From assembly GCA_964526295.1 (NCBI GenBank), contig CAZGKW010000023.1, positions 9,198 to 73,197 on the forward strand: DNA of 64,000 nucleotides. Reading direction: 5' to 3'. The notes beneath the pieces were generated by a model. It had not been told where the DNA came from. It made no database searches and saw only the letters and a program-made list of their open reading frames with translations. Position 1 is the stretch's first letter; every line of letters starts with the position of its first letter. The position numbers and the translations under genes were made by a program. Source of the DNA: CAZGKW01 sp964526295 (lineage in GTDB: Bacteria > Planctomycetota > Phycisphaerae > FEN-1346). This document shows positions 29,960 to 38,486 of the stretch, piece after piece.

Positions 29960-30050
29960 GAGTTTCGGGGACAGGATACTCAACTCCGCCGCATGGCCGC
30001 CCGGTCGAGGTCGCGGCCTGACCGAGTTAAGTATCCTGTCCCCGGAACTC
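29960..30050. repeat. REPIN-like inverted repeat (CGGGGACAGGATACT family)
   Basis: Arms of 27 bases (29960-29986 and 30024-30050) are inverted copies with two mismatches, both containing CGGGGACAGGATACT on their own strand, around a 37-base GC-rich spacer. The core CGGGGACA is shared with the RAYT termini at 32.9-34.6 kb, so this is probably a non-autonomous element mobilised by a related RAYT. It fills the gap between the Gfo/Idh and GspG-like genes. Confidence 0.7.
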
Positions 30051-30170
30051 TTCCGCGGCGGGTTCAAACGGCCGAGCGCAGGCTCGGCGCGAGGCCCTCT
30101 TGGCGGCGAGGCCCCCGTGCCGCTCGTGCTTTCCGTTCAGGCCGACGGTCGGGCCGCCGGGCTGCCTGCC

Positions 30171-30629
30171 CTACTCGGCCTCGACGTCGACCTGGATGTT
30201 GCCCGAGCCGATGTCGTCGCCGCCGGCGCCCGGTCCGCCGTCGTCGATGCCGTTGAAGCCCATCGAGTAGATGGTCGGCCGGTCACCCTCGGCGGCGGGG
30301 GCCTTGTAGACCAGGGGATTGCCCCAGCCGTCCTTGAGCTGCTCGGCGTTGTCGACGTAGGGCCCGTGCCACTTCTCGGCCGCGTCGGGCGCGGTCGGCG
30401 CCGTCAGCAGCGCCTGGAGCCCCTCGACTTCGGTGGGGTAGCGGCCGACGTCCTGTTTGAACGTCTTGACGCCTGTCTCGGCCGCCACCAGGCTCTGGCC
30501 GGTGTTGGCGAGGTTCTGGACCTGCTCCCATCCCACCTTCGCACAGAAGGCGCAGGCCACCCCCAGAACGACGATCAGCCCCCCGACGATCGCCACGATG
30601 ATCAACGCAATCTTCGCGCCCTTGCTCAT
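30171..30629 (-). CDS. GspG-like (type II secretion pseudopilin domain) membrane protein
   Basis: The 152-residue product has one N-terminal membrane helix (KIALIIVAIVGGLIVVLGVA) and a C-terminal GspG-type globular domain: TFKQDVGRYPTEVEGLQALL, WHGPYVDNAEQLKDGWGNPL, then a Ca-loop-like IDDGGPGAGGDDIGSG. The usual prepilin-peptidase site (G-FTLIE) is missing, so it is not processed as a pseudopilin and is probably a membrane-anchored homologue. GGGAGAGG precedes ATG 30629. No other gsp genes are in the window. Confidence 0.72.
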   Translation of the reverse strand: MSKGAKIALIIVAIVGGLIVVLGVACAFCAKVGWEQVQNLANTGQSLVAAETGVKTFKQDVGRYPTEVEGLQALLTAPTAPDAAEKWHGPYVDNAEQLKDGWGNPLVYKAPAAEGDRPTIYSMGFNGIDDGGPGAGGDDIGSGNIQVDVEAE

Positions 30630-30726
30630 CAGCCTCTCCCTTTGCCTGTGCCTATGCCACGTTCGGGAAGTCCCGCGCTACCCATTTCTCGCCGCGTCTG
30701 TCACTTGTACGCCTCTGCGGCGATGC

Positions 30727-31839
30727 CTATTCTCCCCCCTCTCCGGCGTGGGGCTCCAGGACGATCTTCATCGATTCGCCGGCCCGCATGATCTCGTGGG
30801 CCCGGTTCGCCTCCGAAAGCGGCAGGACGTGCGTCACCATGGCCGCGAAGTCCTCCAAGTGCCGCCGCATCAGCCCCAGCGCCCGCACCATGTGCCGCGT
30901 GTGGCTCACCCACACGCCGACGTACTTCAGGTCCGGCCGGACGAGGTCGGCGAAGGGGTCCCACTGGCACGTGCCGCCGGGCTGGCCGAACCCGGCCGTG
31001 ACGTACCGCCCGCCCTGCCGCACGAGGCCCAGCCCCTCGCGGACGACGGCGGCCTTGCCGACGGCCTCGTAGACGGCGTCGGCGCCGCGGCCGTCGGTTA
31101 GCTGCTTGACGAGGGCCGAGCGTTCCTCGGGGGTCGTCTCGCCGACGTTCACCGCGTGGGTCGCGCCGAAGCGGCGGGCCATCTGGAGCCGCGATTCGGC
31201 CAGGTCGACCGCCACGATCCGCTCGGCCCCGCAGTCGCGGGCCAGGGCCACCATGAAGCACCCCAGCGGCCCGACGCCCTGGACCAAGACCGTCTCGCCC
31301 TCGGTCGGGGGAAAAGAGTCGAACGCGTGGGCCGCCGTCGCCCCGCTGCACGAGGCCGTCACCAGGGCCTTCAGGTCCTCCCGCGCCACGTCGTCGACGC
31401 TCAGGATGTCGGTCCGGGCATCGAGCGGCAGGTACTGGCTGTAGCACCCGTTGACGTGCGGCGGGACGTCGGTGCCCCGGTGGATGCCGTAGACGAATCG
31501 TTCCGGGCACAGGTGATGCTCGCCGCGGCCGCAGAACCAGCACGTGCCGCACACGACACCGCGGTTCCACAGGACCCGCTCGCCGACGCGGAGGGGCCGA
31601 CCCTCGACGTCGGTCTTCGTGCCGGCGATCTCGGCGACCTCGCCGACGCCCTCGTGCCCCAGGATGATGGGCAGGGGCGTCCGGGGGTCTTCGCCGGAGG
31701 CCATGTGAAGGTCCGACCCGCAGACGCCCGCCGCGAGAACCTGGACGAGGACCTCGCCGTCGGAGAGGGCAAGGAGATCGAACTGGCGGGCCTCGAGCGG
31801 TTCGCCGAAAGCGGTCAGCACCTGGGCCTGGGTCTTCAT
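30727..31839 (-). CDS. Zinc-dependent medium-chain alcohol/polyol dehydrogenase
   Basis: The 370-residue MDR enzyme has the catalytic zinc site (Cys40 in VCGSDLH; GHE at 61-63) and the structural zinc cysteines 97, 100, 103 and 111 (CGTCWFCGRGEHHLC). A Rossmann NAD-binding domain follows (VLVQGVGPLGCFMVALARD). It oxidises an alcohol or sugar using NAD(P)+; the substrate is not evident. It lies near ThuA, SDR and Gfo/Idh genes, which suggests carbohydrate metabolism. The adjacent 31.8-32.3 kb stretch is non-coding. Confidence 0.87.
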   Translation of the reverse strand: MKTQAQVLTAFGEPLEARQFDLLALSDGEVLVQVLAAGVCGSDLHMASGEDPRTPLPIILGHEGVGEVAEIAGTKTDVEGRPLRVGERVLWNRGVVCGTCWFCGRGEHHLCPERFVYGIHRGTDVPPHVNGCYSQYLPLDARTDILSVDDVAREDLKALVTASCSGATAAHAFDSFPPTEGETVLVQGVGPLGCFMVALARDCGAERIVAVDLAESRLQMARRFGATHAVNVGETTPEERSALVKQLTDGRGADAVYEAVGKAAVVREGLGLVRQGGRYVTAGFGQPGGTCQWDPFADLVRPDLKYVGVWVSHTRHMVRALGLMRRHLEDFAAMVTHVLPLSEANRAHEIMRAGESMKIVLEPHAGEGGE

Positions 31840-32348
31840 GGCGGCACGTCCCCGGCTTCAGTCGGCGGGCATCATAGCGGCCCGACCCGGCCCCGGCAAG
31901 GAAACGATTCGGGCGATCGCACTCCGCAAGTGCGCTTCAACCGCAGAGCAGGCAGAGGCCGCAGAGAACAACAGGGACCGGGGCAACGGCTACCGCAGCC
32001 GCCGCAACCTTTGCGGTGGTTTCTGAGGGCGCACCTGGGAGAGGGGCGGGCCTGCCCCATTCGACATTGCTCAGGGCAAGCTCTGAGCGAGCCCGAGCGA
32101 GTCATGGGTCATCGGGACGAATCGTGGGGGAGTCGAAGGGGTGAGGGGGAGCCGAATGGGAATCTCGCCGTGACCGTTTCACGGCCCGTTCGCGGCGTGC
32201 CTGCGCCGCAACTGAGAAATCCGTACTGTGTCCCCGGAAAACCCCCGGAAAACCTAGCAGATAGGGGGCTGGCGTCAACGCATTGACGGGACCGGGGCGA
32301 ACGCGGTAGCGTGGCGGGGGGGGCATTGGGCGACGAAGGGGATTAGCA
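31840..32348. other. Non-coding gap with repeat remnants
   Basis: No credible gene is seen in these 509 bases. They hold a dispersed repeat copy (AACCGCAGAGCAGGCAGAG, about 31939-31957, then CCGCAGAGAACA) and, at 32221-32237, CCGTACTGTGTCCCCGG. The latter differs by two bases from the right-terminal repeat of the RAYT element at 34618-34634 and is oriented like a right end, so it is probably a stump of an older copy. Confidence 0.5.
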
Positions 32349-32738
32349 GTGGCCAACGAAGAAGCCTGTCCGGAAGCCTGTGAGAAGTTTGAGGAGCAGA
32401 TAAAGTTGTACGAAGACTATTTGTTCGGATTCAATCTGTACCAGGAAACAGCGCCCGGCTGGGTTCAGCGGCTCCAGGAAGGCGCATACCACCGGACGGT
32501 CTCGCGGGTTAAGGATGCACTTTGGCGGGGTAGAAGCCTGTTGGCTGATGTCAAATCTTGCAGGGCTGCACCAGAACGCTTGCAGGAATTCGTGTGGCCC
32601 CCTTGGACACCCGAGATGGAGTACCGGATTAAGACGATGCTCCGCGCCTACGCCATCGCTTTCCCGTCCCGCCCCAAGAAGCCGCTGGGTCTCGAAGAAG
32701 CGTCGGCCTTGCAGAAAGCCGCCCTGGAACTCCTGTAG
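32349..32738 (+). CDS. Hypothetical protein, unknown family
   Basis: The 129-residue product is soluble and helix-rich (ACPEACEKFEEQIKLYEDYL, WVQRLQEGAYHRTVSRVKDA, EASALQKAALELL), with no membrane segment or recognised motif. GTG 32349 follows a GAAGGGG stretch. Base composition is lower in GC than the core genes and resembles the adjacent accessory patch, so it may be acquired. I cannot assign a function, and it might be a gene fragment. Confidence 0.5.
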   Translation: MANEEACPEACEKFEEQIKLYEDYLFGFNLYQETAPGWVQRLQEGAYHRTVSRVKDALWRGRSLLADVKSCRAAPERLQEFVWPPWTPEMEYRIKTMLRAYAIAFPSRPKKPLGLEEASALQKAALELL

Positions 32739-32898
32739 ACTGAGAAGGTTCCGGGCAATACAGAGGCCTCACCCCACCAACGACCGGACGTGCACGCGAT
32801 CGGGGATTGTCCTTGTATGGCCCGTACTAATGTGCTCGATTCCCATAAGGAGGCGCGACGCCTCCGTCAGAAAGGAGGTCAAACATGTTGATCGTAAT

Positions 32899-33058
32899 TC
32901 CGGGGACATAATACGGTTTTTTCGTTGACGGTCGGCGGCGTCTCGACTGACAGGACGCCATGGCACGCTTGGCACGCGTCGTGGTTCCGGGTTACCCGCA
33001 TCACGTCACCCAGCGGGGCAACCGCCGCCAGCCCACCTTCTTCTCGGACGAGGACTAT
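32899..33058 (+). pseudogene. Truncated RAYT element, left end only
   Basis: CCGGGGACATAATACGG (32899-32915) with the following T-rich segment is the same left terminus as the element at 33870. After 45 bases an ATG (32960) opens a reading frame whose first 33 residues (ARLARVVVPGYPHHVTQRGN, then RRQPTFFSDEDY) are the N terminus of a REP-associated tyrosine transposase. Identity with the second copy stops at 33058, before the HUH motif. The frame continues in phase into the next gene. Confidence 0.8.
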
Positions 33059-33124
33059 TCCGGGAGGGCTGGCGGGGGTACCTGTACACTTCGCCGCTCG
33101 TTGTTTGGTGAAGGGAGGCTCGCT

Positions 33125-33859
33125 GTGAAACTCGCTCGCTTTGTTGATATGACAGCCTGCAAATATATATTCTCCGATTATAGCACGTTTGTGCTGCGCT
33201 CGCCCTGGCACTACAGGAGGCTTTATGAAATGGGCAAACTTGGCGAGCGCAAGAAGCACAGTTCACGAGGCGATGAGTCCGAGCCGGAAGTGCAGCTTGC
33301 CGGGGGCGGCTCGGCAGAGGCGCCTGGCTTCGTTCTCAGTTGCTGGACCATGTTGGGTGGGGACAAGCCGACACCGAAGGAATGGGAGATATTTCCGGAT
33401 AGTGCTGTAGCGATCATCAGTACGCCCGACAAAGTCTGCAAGTTCCTTGAAAAGGCGTTCAGAACAGGAGAGGTGAAAGGGCCGTGCAGACCGAGATACC
33501 CCTTTATCTGTGTCAACCATAAGGCCGTCACGTATGCCGACGAAGTCGCCGAGGAAATCACTCCCGAGAGCATCATGGACATAGTTCCATTTACGAAGCG
33601 TTTAGGATTCAAAAAAGAGAAGGAGTATCGTTTCGCAGTGGCATACAGCCCGGCGCCGCACTTCCTCGACACCTACATCTTTATTGCCATGCACTCCGAC
33701 GACTATATGGACACGTGCTTTGTCAATCCCGCAATGTGCACGCAGGACAAAAACGAGTTACACAGTGTCCTTGTGACTGCGATGTGCGGCTACGGATCCT
33801 TTGAGGGTAAGTCGCTTTCCGAAATCATCGCCAACGCAGATGTGGTCTTGTGTAAGTAG
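33125..33859 (+). CDS. DUF2971-like hypothetical protein, cargo between RAYT ends
   Basis: The 244-residue product resembles DUF2971-type proteins (KYIFSDYSTFVLRSPWHYRR near the N terminus; FVLSCWTM; SAVAIISTPDKVCKFLE; a C-terminal DCFVNPAM-like region). Those proteins are often found in accessory and defence islands; their activity is unknown. I start at GTG 33125 because GGGAGG lies 7 bases upstream, although the frame is open back to the RAYT ATG at 32960 and could yield a fusion. Its GC content is visibly lower than in the core genes. It is flanked by two direct copies of a RAYT left end. Confidence 0.6.
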   Translation: MKLARFVDMTACKYIFSDYSTFVLRSPWHYRRLYEMGKLGERKKHSSRGDESEPEVQLAGGGSAEAPGFVLSCWTMLGGDKPTPKEWEIFPDSAVAIISTPDKVCKFLEKAFRTGEVKGPCRPRYPFICVNHKAVTYADEVAEEITPESIMDIVPFTKRLGFKKEKEYRFAVAYSPAPHFLDTYIFIAMHSDDYMDTCFVNPAMCTQDKNELHSVLVTAMCGYGSFEGKSLSEIIANADVVLCK

Positions 33860-33929
33860 TCATGTAATGCCGGGGACATAATACGGTTTTTTCGTTGACG
33901 GGCGGCGGCGTCTCGACTAACAGGACGCC

Positions 33930-34612
33930 ATGGCACGCTTGGCACGCGTCGTGGTTCCGGGTTACCCGCATCACGTCACCCAGCGGGGCAACCGCCGCCA
34001 GCCCACCTTCTTCTCGGACGAGGACTACGAGGCCTACCTGGCCCTGATGGCCGAGCAGTGTGCCGAGCGCGGGGTCGGCGTGTGGGCCTGGTGCCTGATG
34101 CCGCGCCGAGACGCTCAGCCGCCGGGTGCTTGTGACCCAACAACGCAACGCCCGTGCGGCCCGCAGCCACCGCAAACGCAAACTCCGTCGATTACACGCG
34201 TTAGGCATCACACTGACCCGAATCCGCAAATGCCATTGGCCGAGAACTTAGCGTTGTAGTACTAATGGAAAGCGCGGCGGGCAGTCCTGCCCGCCGCGAA
34301 AGAGACTTCCAGGCGCAAGTGACGCCGCGGACGAACCAAAGCAAAACGCGGTGGCCAAGACTGGCCACCGCGCGGGGGCACGTCGAGGGCCGGCCGGACC
34401 CGCTGGTGACGGCGAACCCGTTGGCCGAGGAGATCGGGCATTGGCGGCGGTGGCTGATGGCATCGGAGGAGCAGGAGACGCTGGAGGCGCTTCGCCTTCA
34501 CGCTCGGACGGGGCGTCCGCTGGGGGGGAAGCGCTTCCTGGAGCGACTGGAGCGGATCGTGGGGCGCGGGGTGCGTCCGGGCCGACCCGGCCGGCCCCGG
34601 AAACGGACCTGA
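33930..34612 (+). pseudogene. RAYT transposase, internally replaced
   Basis: The N-terminal 57 residues (ARLARVVVPGYPHHVTQRGN ... GVGVWAWCLMP) stop just before the expected NHxH catalytic motif. The C-terminal part (HVEGRPDPLVTANPLAEEIG ... ALRLHARTGRPLGGKRFLER, then PGRPRK) is the characteristic RAYT tail with the RTGRPLG signature. The HUH pair and catalytic Tyr are deleted. The intervening 34101-34255 encodes, in another frame, a basic 49-residue tail (LVTQQRNARAARSHRKRKLR) of unknown origin. Confidence 0.8.
34274..34372. repeat. REP palindrome pair of the 63-kb family, inside the RAYT element
   Basis: Two palindromes, GCGGCGGGCAG/TCCTGCCCGCCGC-type (34274-34297) and CGCGGTGGCCA/AGACTGGCCACCGCG-type (34347-34372), are joined by AAAGAGACTTCCAGGCGCAA and GAACCAAAGCAAAA. 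The whole block is the reverse complement of a unit in the 63-64 kb array, so it was copied or moved into this unrelated RAYT element. Confidence 0.8.
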
Positions 34613-34704
34613 AAAAACCGTATTATGTCCCCGGATTCCATAATGGGGCACACAATACGCACACACATCGAGAAGGTCAACCGCTTGCGGCTCGGTGGAA
34701 AGCA

Positions 34705-34750
34705 CTCACCCTCACCCCTCGCCCTCTCCCGTCGAGGGAGAGGGAGGAGA
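34705..34750. repeat. Dispersed GC-rich hairpin repeat (same as inside bioF)
   Basis: CTCACCCTCACCCCTCGCCC, then TCTCCCGTCGAGGGAGAGGG, is an intergenic copy of the repeat that interrupts bioF at 25511. It lies between the RAYT element and the end of dnaE; nothing else is seen in 34635-34825. Confidence 0.65.
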
Positions 34751-34825
34751 TGGCGGCCAGGTCGGCACCTTTCGGATTCACTCAGGGCAGGCTCCGACCG
34801 ACCGCGCAGAGCTTACGTGAGCCCG

Positions 34826-37800
34826 CTAGGCCGGCACCATGACGTCGTCGCCGTTCGCGGTCAAGAGCAGGTGTTCGGCCCCAAGAAGTTCCAGGACGTC
34901 GCGCTGGAAGGCCTCGTCGAGGGACACCCGGTAGTCCTCGCCGGCCTGGATGAGCGTCCGGCCGTGGGTCCGGCTGACGAGTTGGACGTAGACCGGCAGG
35001 CCGCCCGGATGGGCCGCCACCACGTCGCGGACGGCCTCGACCTGTCCCTCCTCCAGGCCGGCCTCGTGGAGGCGGATGATGACGGCCTTGGTCAGGACCT
35101 GCCGACCGTCGGCCAGCGACAGGACCTCCGCGGTCTTGATCTGCGGCTCCTCCCGGGCCCGGTCGACCGTCCCCCGGACGAAGACGATCTCGTCCTCGTG
35201 CAGCAGGTCCTGGTGCTTCTGGTAGTCGCGGGGGAAGATGACGCACGGGACCGTCCCGGTCAGGTCCTCCAGGTCGAAGACGGCCATTCGGGCGCCGGCG
35301 TTTCGGCCGCTCTTGGTGACGATCGCGCGGACCTGCTTGATGAGGCCCCCGAGGACGACCTCGCGGTCCTGGGCCAGGGCCGGCAGGTCCGCCACCTGGA
35401 CGCTGGCGCAGTGGCGGATGAGCTGCTCGTGCTGGGCCAGGGGATGGCCCGAGACGTAGAGGCCCAGGACGGCCTTCTCGTTCTGAAGCCGCTCGTGCTC
35501 GGACCATTCGGGCAGGTCCGGCAGGGCCTCGGCGTCGAGGTCCTCGTCCTCGGCGACGGCCCCGAGAAGGTTCATCTGGCCCTTGCGTCGGTCCTCCTGG
35601 ACCTCCGCCCCGGCCGAGAGGGCCCGGTCCATGACCTGGGCGAGCTGGCTGCGTCGGGCGCCGGTCGAGTCGAACGCCCCGCACTTGATGAGGCAGTCGA
35701 CGACCGTCCTGTTGATGACCGACAGCTCGACCTCCTCGGCGAAGTGGAAGAGCGACTTGAACCGGCCGACTCGCCCTCGGGCCTCGACGATCGCCTCGAC
35801 GGCCCGGTGGCCGATGCCCTTGACGGCGGCCAGGCCGAAGCGGACCTTCTCGCCGACCACCGTGAAGTCGGCCCCGGACTCGTTGATGTCGGGCGGGGCG
35901 ACCTCGATCTCCATCCGGCGGCACTCGTCCAGGTACTCGGCCAGCTTGTCGGAGTTGACCATTTCGTAGGTCAGAAGGGCCGCCATGAACTCGACCGGAT
36001 AGTGGGCCTTCAGGTAGGCCGTCTGGTAGGCGATCTGGGCGTAACGGGCCGAGTGGCTCTTGTTGAAGCCGTAGCCGGCGAAGGCCCGAATCTGATCCCA
36101 GATTTCGGCGGCCTGGGCGGATTTGACGCGGTGTCGGCGGCACCCGGCCAGGAAGTGCTCCTTCTCGGCGGCGATGACGTCCTCGTTCTTCTTCGAGATG
36201 GCCTTGATGAGCTTGTAGGCCCGCTCCAGGGGGATGCCGCCGAGGCGGTTGGCGATCCGCATCACCTGTTCCTGGTAGGCCATGATGCCGTAGGACTCTT
36301 CCAGGATCTCCTGCATCGCCGGGTGGGGACACTGCCAGCCCGCTTCGCCGTGCATGCGGCGGATGTAGTCGCCGATCAGCATCATGGGGCCGGGCCGGTA
36401 GAGGGCGTTGGCGGCGATCAGGTGGTCGATCCGCTCCGGCTTCATCTTCTGGAGAAGGTCCCGCATCCCCGCGGACTCGAACTGGAAGATGCCTTTCGTC
36501 TCGCCCCGCTGGAACAGGGCGAACGTCTCGGCGTCGTCTAGCGGCAGGGCCTCCAGGTCGATCTCCTCGCCCCGGTGCTCGGCGACCAGCTCGACGGCCC
36601 GCTGGAGCGTCGTCAGCGTCCGCAGGCCCAGGAAATCCATCTTCAAGAGGCCCGCCTTCTCGCTCGCCGTCATCGACCACTGGGTCGTCACTTCGTCGCC
36701 GACCCGGCAGAGCGGCACGTAATGGACCAGGGGGCGGTCGGCGATGACGACGCCGGCGGCGTGGACCGAGGCGTGACGCGACAGGCCCTCCAGCCGCTTC
36801 GCGATGTCAATGAGCTCCCGGACGTGCGGCTGCTGCTCGTACATCCGCGCCAGGTCCGGCTCCTGCTCCAGGGCCTTCGCCAGGGTCATCTTGAGCTGGG
36901 CCGGGATCTTCTTGGCGATCTTGTCGACCTCCGGCAGAGGAATGTCGAGGACGCGGCCGACGTCGCGGACGACGGCCCGGGCCGCCATCGTCCCGAACGT
37001 GATGATCTGGGCCACGTTGTCCGCCCCGTACTTCTCCCGGACGTACTGGATGATCCTGGGGCGGCCTTCCTGGCAGATGTCGATGTCGAGGTCCGGGAGC
37101 TCGTTGCGGCTCGGGTCCATGAACCGCTCGAACAGGAGGCCGTAGGCGATCGGGTCCACCTGCGAGAGGCCCAGCAGGTAACCCACCATGCATCCCACGC
37201 CGCTGCCTCGGGCCCCGCAGGGGATGCCCTGCCGCCGGGCGTGCTGGACGAAGTCCCACACGATGAGGAAGTAGCTGGAGAACCCCTTCGCCTGGATGAC
37301 GGCCAGCTCGTGCTCGAGCTGCTCCCGGTGCCGCTTCGTGACCCGTTTGTATCGCCGCTTCAGGCCCTCCTCGCAGAGCGTCTTGAGGAGCGAGTCGGGC
37401 GTCTCGCCCTCCGGCACGGGATAGACCGGCGCGTGGTGCCGCCCGAACGAGGGCTTCAGGTCGCACCGCTCGGCGATGCGGAGGGTGTTTTCGAGGGCCT
37501 CCGGCACGTCGGCGAAGCGGGCCCGCATCTCCGCGGGGGTCTTCATGTGGAATTCCCGCGGCCGGTACGACATCCGGTTCTCGTCCTTCAGGACCTTGCC
37601 CGTGTTGATGCACAGGAGGACGTCGTGGGCACGTGTATCGTCGGCGTGGATGTAGTGGATGTCGTTGGTCGCGACGAGCGGTGCGTCGGTTTCCCGCGAA
37701 AGGGCCAGCATCATGGGCCGGACGCGCCGCTCCTCCTCGATGCCGTGGTCCTGGAGCTCCAGGTAGAAGCTGGCCGGCCCGAGGATCTCCTGGTACTGGC

Positions 37801-38290
37801 GGACGGCCCGGCGGGCGCCGTCGGTGTCGCCGCGAAGGAGCCGCCAGGCCGGCTCGCCATGCAGACACGCCGACATGCCCAGCAGGCCCTCGGCGTGCTC
37901 CGCCAGCACCTCCTTGTCGATGCGGGGCTTGTAGTAGAAGCCGTCCAGCGAGGCCGTCGTCGCCAGGCGAATCAGGTTCCGGTAGCCTGTCTCGTCGGTC
38001 GCCAGGAGCACCAGGTGATGGCCGGCGTCCTGGCTCCCGGGGAGCGTCTCGCGGTCGAACCGGCTGCCGGGGGCGACGTAGGCCTCGTAGCCGATGATGG
38101 GCTTGAGGCCCGCCTTCGTCGCCGCCAGGTAGAAGTCGACCACCCCGTGGAGGTTCCCGTGGTCCGTCAGGGCCAGCGCGGGCGCCCCTTGCTCCAAGGC
38201 CCCCGCCACCAGGTCGTCGATGCGGCACGCGCCGTCGAGGAGGCTGAACTCGGAGTGCGTGTGGAGGTGAACGAAGGGCTGGTTCGGCAT
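34826..38290 (-). CDS. dnaE: DNA polymerase III alpha subunit
   Basis: The replicative polymerase is 1154 residues, the usual DnaE length. The PHP domain (about 1-210) keeps HLHTH (8-12), TDHGN and TNDIHY. The polymerase palm has PDLDID with Asp402 and Asp404 as catalytic candidates, then RGSGVG, MDFLGLRTL, GIFQFES, RPGPM and AYQEQVM. The tandem helix-hairpin-helix region (KGIGHRAVEAI) and a C-terminal OB fold (VVLGGLIKQVRAIVTKSGRN) follow. The DnaE1-type layout fits the main replicase. Promoter lies in the 38291-38486 gap shared with the divergent gene. Single-gene unit. Confidence 0.97.
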   Translation of the reverse strand: MPNQPFVHLHTHSEFSLLDGACRIDDLVAGALEQGAPALALTDHGNLHGVVDFYLAATKAGLKPIIGYEAYVAPGSRFDRETLPGSQDAGHHLVLLATDETGYRNLIRLATTASLDGFYYKPRIDKEVLAEHAEGLLGMSACLHGEPAWRLLRGDTDGARRAVRQYQEILGPASFYLELQDHGIEEERRVRPMMLALSRETDAPLVATNDIHYIHADDTRAHDVLLCINTGKVLKDENRMSYRPREFHMKTPAEMRARFADVPEALENTLRIAERCDLKPSFGRHHAPVYPVPEGETPDSLLKTLCEEGLKRRYKRVTKRHREQLEHELAVIQAKGFSSYFLIVWDFVQHARRQGIPCGARGSGVGCMVGYLLGLSQVDPIAYGLLFERFMDPSRNELPDLDIDICQEGRPRIIQYVREKYGADNVAQIITFGTMAARAVVRDVGRVLDIPLPEVDKIAKKIPAQLKMTLAKALEQEPDLARMYEQQPHVRELIDIAKRLEGLSRHASVHAAGVVIADRPLVHYVPLCRVGDEVTTQWSMTASEKAGLLKMDFLGLRTLTTLQRAVELVAEHRGEEIDLEALPLDDAETFALFQRGETKGIFQFESAGMRDLLQKMKPERIDHLIAANALYRPGPMMLIGDYIRRMHGEAGWQCPHPAMQEILEESYGIMAYQEQVMRIANRLGGIPLERAYKLIKAISKKNEDVIAAEKEHFLAGCRRHRVKSAQAAEIWDQIRAFAGYGFNKSHSARYAQIAYQTAYLKAHYPVEFMAALLTYEMVNSDKLAEYLDECRRMEIEVAPPDINESGADFTVVGEKVRFGLAAVKGIGHRAVEAIVEARGRVGRFKSLFHFAEEVELSVINRTVVDCLIKCGAFDSTGARRSQLAQVMDRALSAGAEVQEDRRKGQMNLLGAVAEDEDLDAEALPDLPEWSEHERLQNEKAVLGLYVSGHPLAQHEQLIRHCASVQVADLPALAQDREVVLGGLIKQVRAIVTKSGRNAGARMAVFDLEDLTGTVPCVIFPRDYQKHQDLLHEDEIVFVRGTVDRAREEPQIKTAEVLSLADGRQVLTKAVIIRLHEAGLEEGQVEAVRDVVAAHPGGLPVYVQLVSRTHGRTLIQAGEDYRVSLDEAFQRDVLELLGAEHLLLTANGDDVMVPA

Positions 38291-38486
38291 CGGTGCGTCC
38301 CATCCAGGCCCGGCGGGGTCGCCAAGCGGGTCCCAGGCTGACGTGTAGGCGGAACTATCAGGCGCGGCGGCGCCGTGGGCATCTTACCACCGGCGAGCCC
38401 CGAATCAAGCCGGAACAAAAACCTTGGCATTCGCATCCAATGGCGTGCATGATCGCGAGTCCGCACCAGCGACGGAGGGGGAGATT

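Larger units (their letters stand above)
33870..34634 (+). mobile_element. RAYT element with perfect 24-bp terminal inverted repeats, inactivated
   Basis: The left end CCGGGGACATAATACGG plus TTTTTTC (33870-33893) is an exact inverted match of 34611-34634. Between them lie the N terminus of a RAYT transposase (from 33930), about 160 bases of unrelated sequence, a pair of foreign REP palindromes (34274-34372) and the RAYT C terminus (about 34378-34612). The element's ends are intact but its gene is broken, so it could move only in trans. Confidence 0.8.

Noticed and set aside
34265..34612. Stand-alone 115-residue gene
   Set aside because: The first part reads through REP palindromes; only the second part is coding-like and is the C terminus of the broken RAYT transposase.
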